Origin: CAYLPJ01 sp964385465
Lineage (GTDB): Bacteria > Planctomycetota > Phycisphaerae > SM23-33
Direction: 5' to 3'
Assembly (NCBI GenBank): GCA_964385465.1
Contig: CAYLPJ010000057.1
Coordinates: 1-43,961, forward strand
Length of the DNA: 43,961 bases
The position numbers and the translations under genes are program-made. Positions within the stretch are counted from its first letter, which is position 1. Each line of letters opens with the position of its first letter. This document shows positions 8,301 to 14,600 of this stretch, one piece after another. The notes under the pieces are model-generated. The model had not been told where the DNA came from. It saw nothing but the letters and a program-made list of their open reading frames with translations, and ran no database searches.

Positions 8301-9702
8301 CGACCTCACCTTCGAGCTGGCCGACCCTCTCGCGGGCGGCCTCGGCCTCGCCGGCGGCGCGGTCGATGCGTTCGCTGCGGGGTTCGGCATCGGCGAAGAG
8401 CTCTTCGAGGTCGGCGGCGGTCCGTGCGGCGCGGGCGAGCAGCTCGCCGAGCTGTTCGACGCGTCCCTCGGCCTGTCGGCGTGCCTCGTCGGCGCCCTGC
8501 CCGGCGTGCTCGGTGGCTCGGGCGTGCTCCCGGGCCTGCTCGAGGACCTCGGCGGCGGTCGCCCCGGCGGCGCGGAGGTTGTCCAGGGCTTCGCTCATGG
8601 CCTGGAGCTGCTCGGCGGTGCGGGCGCGGGTGTCGTCGCGGACCTGCTCGGCCTCGGCGGCCCGCTGCCGTGCGGCCTCGACGGCCTCGTCCTGCTGCTG
8701 CCGTGCGGCCTCGGCGGCCTGGCCGCACCGCTCGGCGGTGCGATGGAGTTCGTCGAGGGCCTGCCGGGCCTTCTCCGCGCGGTCGGCGACGTCCGCGGCG
8801 TCGCGGTCTGCCTGCTCGGCCGCCTGCCGTCCCCGAGCGGTCAGGCGGTCGCCTTCGTCGGCGTGCCGGGCGAGGGCGTCGCGGATCTCGCCGGCGGCGG
8901 CGGCGATCTGTTCGAGCTGTCGGATTCCCTCTCCGGCGGCGTCGAGCTGCTCCCGCGTTCGGGCGGCGAGTTCGTCGGCCTGCTTCTGCTCGCCCCGGGC
9001 GTCCTCGACGGCCTGTCGGGCAAGGGTCAGGTGCTCCTCCAACGATTCCTGCATCTGCCGGCGCTTGCCATCGAGCTCCTTCTGGAACTGTTCGATGGCC
9101 TCGCCGGCCTGGGCCTGGCGCCGCTGCATGGCGGCGGCCTTGGCCTGGATGGACTCCATCGCCCGCGACGCCCCGCTGTCCAGGGCGCCGGCCTGGCGGG
9201 TGTAGGTCTGCTCCAACTCGTCCAGCCGCTGGCGGGCGGTCTGCTCCATCTGCTGGACATACGTGCCGGCGTTGTCGGCCACGCCGTCGACCTCGGCGAG
9301 CACGTCGCCGAGCTTGCGCTCGAGCACCTGCGAAAGCTTGCCGAGCTTGCTGGCGTCCAGGCCGGTGGCCATCAGGTTTTCCTGGAGGCACAGCCGGTGG
9401 AGGTTGTCCATGGCGCGGAGAACGCCGAGGGCCTGGTCTCGGGTGAGTTGATCGGGCAGGGACCGCATGGCACCGAGTGCCCGCCCGGCCCGGTCGAAGA
9501 GCTCCTGGCGTGCGGTGAAGGGCAGGACGTCGAGATCATCCTTGCGGACGAGGGTCTCCAGCAGCAGCAGGAAGCCCTTGAGCCCGCGGAGGGTCTTGTC
9601 GACGTTGCCCATGTGCGGCGGGGGGTCGTGGGCCAGCAGTCGAGCGATCTGGCTGACGCGGGCCTCGAAGCACTGACGAAGCTCGGGAATCTGAAGGTCC
9701 AT
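5344..9702 (-). CDS. Giant hendecad-repeat coiled-coil protein with C-terminal membrane hairpin
   Basis: 1452 residues from the ATG at 9702, with an AAGGAG ribosome site at 9716-9711. No signal peptide is seen. Residues 1-160 are a mixed helical domain (MDLQIPELRQCFEARVSQIA, TLRGLKGFLLLLETL). Residues 160-870 are Ala/Glu/Arg/Gln-rich coiled coil, including three exact-length 29-residue repeats (about 612-698). Residues 873-1268 are 36 consecutive 11-residue units of the type RTLAGFRENAE / RVLGETTAQAE / QTVAGVEERTA / RAVEEAQAETD. A linker leads to two hydrophobic segments (about 1315-1337 and 1338-1360) ending at FLHFCGVQ, then a basic helix and a Pro/Ala-rich tail. Most of the chain is therefore probably cytoplasmic, anchored at its C-terminal end. 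It lies between bamA and skp on the same strand. I do not recognise the family; a membrane-anchored scaffold or tether is an inference from architecture. Myosin- or SMC-like similarity would be compositional, since no ATPase motif is present. Confidence 0.85.
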   Translation of the reverse strand: MDLQIPELRQCFEARVSQIARLLAHDPPPHMGNVDKTLRGLKGFLLLLETLVRKDDLDVLPFTARQELFDRAGRALGAMRSLPDQLTRDQALGVLRAMDNLHRLCLQENLMATGLDASKLGKLSQVLERKLGDVLAEVDGVADNAGTYVQQMEQTARQRLDELEQTYTRQAGALDSGASRAMESIQAKAAAMQRRQAQAGEAIEQFQKELDGKRRQMQESLEEHLTLARQAVEDARGEQKQADELAARTREQLDAAGEGIRQLEQIAAAAGEIRDALARHADEGDRLTARGRQAAEQADRDAADVADRAEKARQALDELHRTAERCGQAAEAARQQQDEAVEAARQRAAEAEQVRDDTRARTAEQLQAMSEALDNLRAAGATAAEVLEQAREHARATEHAGQGADEARRQAEGRVEQLGELLARAARTAADLEELFADAEPRSERIDRAAGEAEAARERVGQLEGEVARVLTAARENQDQAAAALAETRSRRDEAARTLGELSTAAGEALEALQNDRAAGGELLHRAAADAADLAAEVENIRQLGDAAGEAHAGVRGKFDEADGLVDKLAEALAAAEDVRRQVGEHLDAAGATHERLEQLAATAASDAEALRRRQDEARATLDERLEQLAADAAAAAEDVRRRQEEALAALRERLGQAEAAAVGAADELHRRQEAALGELRQRLEQVVDTAAAGAEELRRRQEEALAALNREADAARENRQATDAALAEHLDAAKDTEGRMARLREAAEGVVEQIRRHQDRAAAAGDAAAEARATTAEATGEVQARLQDARQAAAELGDLLAAGSEDRSRIDGELDAASRASARAAAAGQELEKSLHDARAHEQALGEKRAEAEHAVGEFQRDSRALLDETARALAGFQENADRVLGETTVRTERALADLNESAGRVLGDATAKAEETIESVEQRTARTVEEAQAETRRTLAGFRESSDRLLGDTAAKAEQALTGFRDGSQRVLGETKAQAEQTIACVEQRTARAVEEAQAETARTLAGFRDSAERVLGETAAQAEQTTAGVEERTAGVLRETKAESDRTLASFRENAERVLGETTTQAEQTVAGVEERTARAVEEMQAENDRTLGSFRENSQRILGETTAKADRTLAGVEERTAGVLKETRAETNRTLTGFRENAERVLGEAGAEADRALADLRESSDRVLKETAEKAQQTLAGVEERTGRAVADAEAETDRTLAGFRDSAERALAESAERAEQALSEFAERRRLALADAKAETDRAVEGLCADGRRAMDEARTETDEIVQRNRELQQELGDLLGSAVEGTTVEQFATLADEDARRGQTWLRRMVLVGAGGAGGLAVVCSLLALASPAVAGLLLVGGLVPIGLFLHFCGVQVGQERSRQARHEYRAALARSLTANRKLLEMMRSEGLADRAFADRMLAALFDATGGEPADAQAEEPAYAPAAASAHYAPVRPAPSPREPVA
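5899..7086 (-). repeat. Array of 36 uninterrupted hendecad (33-bp) coding repeats
   Basis: The protein segment divides into 36 blocks of 11 residues without a single insertion or deletion. Blocks mostly start with R or Q, have a small or aliphatic residue next, and a hydrophobic residue at position 3. A higher-order period of four blocks (44 residues, 132 bp) is visible: RTLAGFRDSAE, RVLGETAAQAE, QTTAGVEERTA, then RAVEEAQAETA or GVLRETKAESD. This points to growth by duplication of the four-block unit. Hendecads give 11 residues per three helical turns, the period of straight coiled coils and of lipid-binding amphipathic helices. Confidence 0.9.
7609..7869 (-). repeat. Three tandem 29-residue (87-bp) coding repeats
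   Basis: Units start RRRQDEARATLDERLEQ, RRRQEEALAALRERLGQ and HRRQEAALGELRQRLEQ, each exactly 29 residues. A partial fourth (RRRQEEALAALNREA) follows. The repeat lies in the central coiled coil of the giant protein, with a period different from the downstream hendecads. Confidence 0.8.
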
Positions 9703-10083
9703 CGATACGTCTCCTTACGCGTCGGGCGGACGGGGAATCCCTTCTCCCGCACTGACCTACATCGGCCAGGGCGGGTCGATGGGGCCAAGGAAACGCCGCC
9801 GGGGCGCCTGCGCGGCGGCTCGGCGATGGCGACGGTGGTGGGCGCAAGGCGTTACAAAGTATTGGGTAAGGGGGGCTTGAGCGGGGCTGTCGCGGCGAGG
9901 GGGCCGATGGCGGCGAGGACGATCCAGTCGCTGACCGACTGCCCGATCGGCGGCGCCGGCCGGGCCGGCTCTGGCGCTGGCTTCCCCCGCCCCCCCCCGC
10001 CCCGGCGGATGCGAGGCACATGCCCGACGGCGACGACCCGATACCGCCGGACGCCTCTGCCGCGGCGGGAGCCCGGCAGCAGG
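9703..10083. other. 381-bp gap between bamA and the coiled-coil gene
   Basis: It holds the ribosome site of the coiled-coil gene (9711-9716), a nine-base C run at 9990-9998 within a longer C/G tract, and a GC-rich hairpin candidate just after the bamA stop. The AT-richer stretch near 9850-9868 could include a promoter, but I cannot fit a good -35/-10 pair. No credible small gene is seen. The size of the gap makes an independent promoter for the coiled-coil gene possible. Confidence 0.5.
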
Positions 10084-12468
10084 CTAGAACGACCAGCCGA
10101 CGGAGAAGCTGAAGATCTGCTCGTCGTCCTTGTCGTCCTTGCTGATGGGGAAGCCGAAGTCGAAGGCCATCGGCACGGGGCCGAAGACGGGGATGACCCA
10201 GCGGAATCCGAAGCCGGCCGAGACGCGGTAGCTCTCGATGCCGAACTCCTCCTCGACCGTTCCGGTATCGAGGAAGACGACACCGCGAAGCTGCTGGCCT
10301 TCGGTGCCGAAGATGGGGAAGCTGTACTCGGTGCCGGCGAAGACGAGGAATTCCCCGCCGATCTGCTCGTCCGTGCCGGCGCTGCGCGGGCTGACGCCGC
10401 GATAGCGGAAGCCGCGGATCGAGCCGATCCCGCCGCCGTAGTAGCGTTCGAAGACCGGCGCATCGCCGAAGATGTGCCCCACGCTCATGCGCCCGGCAAC
10501 GATGTGCTTGCGGTCCATCGCGTCCATCCACACCGTCCGGTAGATGCGGTACTCGGCGTTGGCGTTGACGAACTGGTAGCTGCCGAGGACCTGCTCGGCG
10601 CTGAAGGTGATCCGGTCGCCGTCGGAGGGCATCCAGCGGCTGTCCGTGCGGTCGCGGACCAGCGTGCCCTTCAGGCCCGTCAGGAAGTGCGTGCCCTCGT
10701 CCTCGATCACCTCCGGCGGGGCGTCGGCGTCGAGGTCGTCGATCTGCACGCCCTCCAGCCGCGTGGCCAACTCGCCGTACCAGCGGTTCTTGAAGCGGTG
10801 CCCGAAGCTCACCAGCCCGCCGTAGCGGGTCTCGTCGTAGCTCTCCCGCCCGCGGTTGAACAGGAAGCCGCGGACGCCGAGAGAGTATGGCAGGTCGAAG
10901 ATGGCCGGGTCCCGCCACTCGATGTGGAACCGCATCAACTGCGTGCCCGGCTCGGCGACGACCCGCAGCGTCTGCCCGGCGCCCTTGAACGATTCGGCCC
11001 GGATGAACTCCCGCCAGCTCTTGGGCCAGGCGAGGATGTCGAAGTTCCGCTGCGTGAACGACAGGGTGCCCAGCAGCCCGCTGTTGGTGCTGACGCCGGC
11101 ACCGATGAGGAACTCGGCGGTGCGCCCCTCGGTGACCTGGACGACCACGTCGCGGACCTCCGGGGCGTCGCCGGTCGGCGTGACCGTGACCTCCTCGAAC
11201 AGCCGGCTCTCCATCAGCGTCCGCCGGGACTCCTCCAGCGTCACCGCGTTGAACAACTGCTCGGGGAAGATCCGCAGGCTGCGGCGGATCACGCGGTCCT
11301 GCGTCACCGTGTTGCCGCGGATCTCCACCCGCCCGACGCGGAACTGGTCGGACTCGGCGATCTCGAAGATGACGTTCAGCAGCGCCGGCTTGCCGAGCTC
11401 GGCCGCCCAGTCCGGCGGCTCGGCGGTGGGGTCGAGGAACTGGCGCTTGGAGGAGACCCTGGCCTCGATGTAGCCCAGTTCGCCGTAGGTATTCTCCAGG
11501 GCCTTGATATCGCGGCGGAGGGTCAGGTCGGTGTAGAAGGCGCCCTGCCCGAGCTTGACCCGCTTGGCCAGCTCGGCGTCGCTGAAGACGCGGTTGCCCT
11601 CGAAGAGGACGTCGTTGACGCGGTAGCGCTGGCCTTCCTTGATGAGGAAGGTGACGGTGACCTGCCGGCGGTCCTCGCTGAAGTCCATCAGCCGCCCGAC
11701 CTCGACGTCCAGGAAGCCCTCGGAGAGGTAGAGGTTGCGGAGGACCAGCACGTCCTGCTCGACCTGCTCGGTGTCGAGGAAGCCGTCGATGATCGGCCAG
11801 AGCCGCGACTGCGTGCCGATCTCCTGGCGAAGGCGGAACTCGCTGTAGAACTCGTTGCCCTCGAACTCCAGGTCCGTCACCCGGACCTTCGGGCCCTCGA
11901 CGACCTTGTAGACCACCTCCCGGCGAGCCTTCAGGGCCTGCTTGTCCACGGAGACGTCGGCGAAGTGGTACCCCGCGGCCTTGTACTTCGATTCGATCGC
12001 CAGCCGCCCGGCCTCGACGGTGAACGCGCCCAGCGGGTCGCCGACGCCGAAGCTCAACTCGCCGGCGAGGGCGTCGTCCTCGAAGGCCTTGTTGCCCTGG
12101 AAGCGCAGCCCCCCCACCAGCTCGCGCTCGACGACGGTGAAGGTGACCACCACGCCCTCGTCGGTGCTGGTGCGGCTGGTGACGACGCTGTCGAACCGCC
12201 CGGTGTTCAGCAGGCGCCGCTCGTCCGCCTTCAGAACGTTCTCGTTGTACACCTGCCCGGGGCGGGTCTTGACGTGCACGAGTACCGCGCCGGCGGACAT
12301 CTGCTCGTTGCCCTGCACGCGGACTTCGGCGACGGTCTCCGCCGACGGCGCCTCCTGGGCGGCCGCGCGGCCCAGCCCAAGCACTCCGACGGCCGCCACG
12401 GCCAGGATCGTTCGCAACGCTGCGCTCACGGCTGGTCCCCAAGCTCCCGGTTCGCGCGGCAAGACCAC
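10084..12468 (-). CDS. bamA: Outer-membrane protein assembly factor BamA
   Basis: 794 residues. BamA inserts beta-barrel proteins into the outer membrane. After the signal peptide (SAALRTILAVAAVGVLGLGRAAAQ), five POTRA domains are visible by their G-N signatures: VAEVRVQGNEQMSAG, GGLRFQGNKAFEDD, TDLEFEGNEFYSEF, NDVLFEGNRVFSDAEL and RVEIRGNTVTQDRVI. These span about residues 45-450. The remaining 340 residues form the barrel, with the conserved GSIRGFRYRG loop-6 motif and a terminal aromatic (FSFSVGWSF). The start is GTG at 12468, with GGAGGG three bases upstream. A second GTG at 12429 would give a tidier signal peptide and cannot be excluded. It heads the envelope locus, and its length is typical. 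Confidence 0.97.
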   Translation of the reverse strand: MVLPREPGAWGPAVSAALRTILAVAAVGVLGLGRAAAQEAPSAETVAEVRVQGNEQMSAGAVLVHVKTRPGQVYNENVLKADERRLLNTGRFDSVVTSRTSTDEGVVVTFTVVERELVGGLRFQGNKAFEDDALAGELSFGVGDPLGAFTVEAGRLAIESKYKAAGYHFADVSVDKQALKARREVVYKVVEGPKVRVTDLEFEGNEFYSEFRLRQEIGTQSRLWPIIDGFLDTEQVEQDVLVLRNLYLSEGFLDVEVGRLMDFSEDRRQVTVTFLIKEGQRYRVNDVLFEGNRVFSDAELAKRVKLGQGAFYTDLTLRRDIKALENTYGELGYIEARVSSKRQFLDPTAEPPDWAAELGKPALLNVIFEIAESDQFRVGRVEIRGNTVTQDRVIRRSLRIFPEQLFNAVTLEESRRTLMESRLFEEVTVTPTGDAPEVRDVVVQVTEGRTAEFLIGAGVSTNSGLLGTLSFTQRNFDILAWPKSWREFIRAESFKGAGQTLRVVAEPGTQLMRFHIEWRDPAIFDLPYSLGVRGFLFNRGRESYDETRYGGLVSFGHRFKNRWYGELATRLEGVQIDDLDADAPPEVIEDEGTHFLTGLKGTLVRDRTDSRWMPSDGDRITFSAEQVLGSYQFVNANAEYRIYRTVWMDAMDRKHIVAGRMSVGHIFGDAPVFERYYGGGIGSIRGFRYRGVSPRSAGTDEQIGGEFLVFAGTEYSFPIFGTEGQQLRGVVFLDTGTVEEEFGIESYRVSAGFGFRWVIPVFGPVPMAFDFGFPISKDDKDDEQIFSFSVGWSF

Positions 12469-12679
12469 GAGCCCTCCGCACGAAGCCGGTCCGGTTGTTG
12501 CCCTGAGTCGGTAGACAAGCGGGCACCCTAGCGGGACCGGGAGCGGATGTCAACCGGTTACGCGAAAACCGTTAACGCCGATTGCCCGAGGGCCGCTGCC
12601 CGGCGCGGGCGCCTCGGTCGGGCACCGGGCCTGCCCGATCGCCCTCCGGCGGCGGGGCGAGCAGCGGTGTGTCGGTTCT

Positions 12680-12809
12680 GTCCACCCCCTCGGACAGTGG
12701 ACACACGGCCGGCCGTATAACTGTAAAGACTTAATTATAAAGCTTTTACAATCACAACCTTGCATGTCCACCCCGCCGGCCGGGTGGACAGTGTGTCCGG
12801 GGCGGACAC
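12680..12809. promoter_or_regulatory. Cluster of TGTCC/GGACA inverted repeats around an AT-rich promoter-like segment upstream of bamA
   Basis: Three inverted repeats built from the same word lie here. TGTCCAC 12680-12686 pairs with GTGGACA 12698-12704. TGTCCACCC 12765-12773 pairs with GGGTGGACA 12782-12790 (8-base loop). GTGTCCG 12793-12799 pairs with CGGACAC 12803-12809 (3-base loop). Between them, 12717-12757 is strikingly AT-rich for this genome. The arrangement suggests operator sites flanking a promoter, or RNA hairpins in the leader. The binding factor is unknown. Confidence 0.5.
12734..12739 (-). promoter_or_regulatory. Candidate -10 element (TATAAT) for bamA
   Basis: On the minus strand 12739-12734 reads TATAAT, a perfect sigma70-type -10, inside the AT-rich segment. 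No good -35 is found at 16-18 bases. Transcription would start near 12727, leaving a leader of about 260 bases before bamA that includes one TGTCC/GGACA inverted repeat. The rest of the 481-bp space (12469-12949) shows no credible gene. Confidence 0.4.
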
Positions 12810-12949
12810 CGGGGGAGCCCGGGCGGGCAGGGCCTCGACCCCGGTCGGCTCGCAGGCGGTGTGTCGAGTGTGCGCCCTGGCCCCCCATGGCGGAGCGGCG
12901 CCGGCAGATACAGTGTATTCCATGAAAAAAGAAGAAGTTATGCGACAAG

Positions 12950-14185
12950 CTACGCCAGGGGGGCGCGCATCACGAAGGTGCTGCCCCTGCCGGGGGCGCT
13001 GTCGATGTCCAGCCGCCCGCCGAGCAGGTTCAGGCGTTCGCGGATGCTGAGCAGGCCGAAGCCCCCGGACTGGCCCGGGGCGGGCTCGGCGGCCGGGTCG
13101 AACCCCGCCCCCTTGTCGGAGACGATCAGCTCGACGTGGTTGTCCCGCCGCCCGAGGCGGACGCGGGCGGTGTCGACGCCGGCGTGCTTGACGGCGTTGA
13201 ACAGCAGTTCCCGCGCGGACTGGAACATCAGCACGCGCGTGTCCTCGGAGCCGGGCTCGGCCTCGGCGTCGGCCTCGATGTCCACCCGCAGGTCGTGCTT
13301 GTTGTGCATCCACGCCGCCAGCCACTGAAGCGCCGGCCCCAGCCCCTCTTCGTGGAGGACCGGCGGGCTCAGTTCGCCGGTCAGCGTCCGGGAGCACTGG
13401 ATGGCCTCGTCCAGGATCGCGCCGACGGCTTCGGCGGCCTCGCGGGCGGCGGGAGCGGCGCATTCGCCGAGGTCACCGAGGCGAAACTTCGCCCCCACCA
13501 GCAGTTGCTGGAGCGTGTCATGCAGCACCCCGGCCAGGCGGCGGCGCTCCCGCTGCTCGGCGAGGGTCAGCTCGCCGGCCAGCTCCCGAAGCTGCTCGCC
13601 GCGACGGCGGAGAGCCTGCTCGGCCTCGCGGCGGCGTGCGACCTCGGCGCGGAGGGTCTGGACGGTCCGCCACAGCTCGGCCGTCCGCTCGGCAACGCGA
13701 TGCTCCAGCTCGTCCTTGGCCTGCCTGAGGGCCTTTTCGGCGGCCTTGCGGTCGCGGAGGTCCACGCCGATGCCGACCATCGTTTCGTCGGCCAGGCGGA
13801 TGTTGGCCCAGTCGATGGGGACCTCGCGGCCGTCCTTGGTGGTGCAGCGCCACTCCCGCCAGCCGGGCGCCAGGGAATGCATGTACTCGGCGACTTCCCG
13901 GCGGTAGGCGTCGTCGGGATAGACCATGGCCATGAAATCCCCGGCGTTGGCGTCGGCCGTGGTCCAGCCCAGGACCTCCTCGGCGTGGGGGTTCAGGGCG
14001 AACTGCTCCAGCCTCGGGTCCCACGTGACCAGCAGGACGGGGATCGTCTCGACGATCCGCTCCAGCAGTTCGCGATGGCGGGCGGCCTCGTCGGCTCCGC
14101 CGCACTCCCGGGGCGGGGGAACCGGTACCGGCACCTTGCCCCCGGCGGCGTCGGTCCGGCTTCGCTGTGATCTCGACTGACACAT
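12950..14185 (-). CDS. PAS-domain sensor histidine kinase, HisKA_3 (NarL-partner) type
   Basis: 411 residues from the ATG at 14185; GGAG lies 10 bases upstream. A PAS domain (about 40-155; ILLVTWDPRLEQFALN-like start, then GREVPIDWANIRLADETMVGIGVDLRDRK) is followed by a coiled-coil linker. The HisKA_3 dimerisation helix AEQRERRRLAGVLHDTLQQL carries the likely phospho-acceptor H222. The ATPase domain shows an N-box (ARELLFNAVKHAG), DKGAGFDP, and GFGLLSIRERLNLLGG near the C-terminus. No membrane segment or signal peptide is seen, so it is probably cytoplasmic. HisKA_3 kinases usually pair with NarL/FixJ response regulators, but none is encoded next to it. It is divergent from the glycoside hydrolase gene; a regulatory link between them is only inferred from the shared intergenic region. 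Confidence 0.92.
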   Translation of the reverse strand: MCQSRSQRSRTDAAGGKVPVPVPPPRECGGADEAARHRELLERIVETIPVLLVTWDPRLEQFALNPHAEEVLGWTTADANAGDFMAMVYPDDAYRREVAEYMHSLAPGWREWRCTTKDGREVPIDWANIRLADETMVGIGVDLRDRKAAEKALRQAKDELEHRVAERTAELWRTVQTLRAEVARRREAEQALRRRGEQLRELAGELTLAEQRERRRLAGVLHDTLQQLLVGAKFRLGDLGECAAPAAREAAEAVGAILDEAIQCSRTLTGELSPPVLHEEGLGPALQWLAAWMHNKHDLRVDIEADAEAEPGSEDTRVLMFQSARELLFNAVKHAGVDTARVRLGRRDNHVELIVSDKGAGFDPAAEPAPGQSGGFGLLSIRERLNLLGGRLDIDSAPGRGSTFVMRAPLA

Positions 14186-14600
14186 CGGGCAAGCTCCACG
14201 GCGCCCCGTACGGCCGGGCTCGGTTGGCGTTCCACTGCTGTACGGTGTACTGCGGCGCCCGTCCGCCGGACGCTGTGCGGTTCAAGCATAGGTTTTCGGC
14301 ATTGTTTCGGTTTTTTGCTCCCCGCGGGCGCGGTCGCCTGCCCTGGGACACAACCGGGCGCTTCGGGTAAGTCCGAGTATCCCGCCCCTTGCTTTCCGAC
14401 CCTTTCCCATTACCGCGCGGCCTGGCGCGGGCCGCGAAACATCTTTGATTCTACCGGCCCCCGCCCGACGATGCAACGAGGTAAGTCGAGCAATGCGGCC
14501 GGATATCGCCGCCTTCGGGCGAAGGGTTCCCCGCCGAACGGGGCGAGGATATCCTTAACGGCGAGAACAGTCGCGGACCCACTCTCCGAAAGGATGCCTC
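14186..14600. other. 415-bp divergent intergenic region
   Basis: It separates the sensor kinase (minus) from the glycoside hydrolase (plus). It contains a short T-rich stretch at 14303-14328 and a compact inverted-repeat structure at 14501-14554. I see no well-spaced -35/-10 pair on either strand and no credible gene. Confidence 0.5.
14501..14554 (+). promoter_or_regulatory. Three-way-junction-like leader structure upstream of the glycoside hydrolase
   Basis: An outer stem GGATATC (14501-14507) with GATATCC (14548-14554) encloses two perfect hairpins: CCTTCG/CGAAGG at 14512-14517 and 14520-14525 (GG loop), and CCCCG/CGGGG at 14529-14533 and 14539-14543. It ends 46 bases before the ATG at 14601. 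If transcribed it would fold as a three-way junction in the 5' leader. It resembles no riboswitch I can name. Confidence 0.4.

Noticed and set aside
9986..10002. C-rich run as a phase-variation switch
   Set aside because: It lies about 290 bases from the next start codon, outside any promoter spacer I can define; no reading frame crosses it.
5584..12531. A plus-strand open frame of about 2315 codons antisense to the coiled-coil gene and bamA
   Set aside because: It is a by-product of extreme GC at third codon positions. Its translation is Gly/Leu/Ala-rich without domains, while the minus strand encodes recognisable proteins over the whole span.
12550..13463. Minus-strand small frames in the bamA upstream region and kinase 3' end
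   Set aside because: They cross the inverted repeats and the kinase gene, and have Arg/Pro/Gly-rich shadow composition with no homology I recognise.
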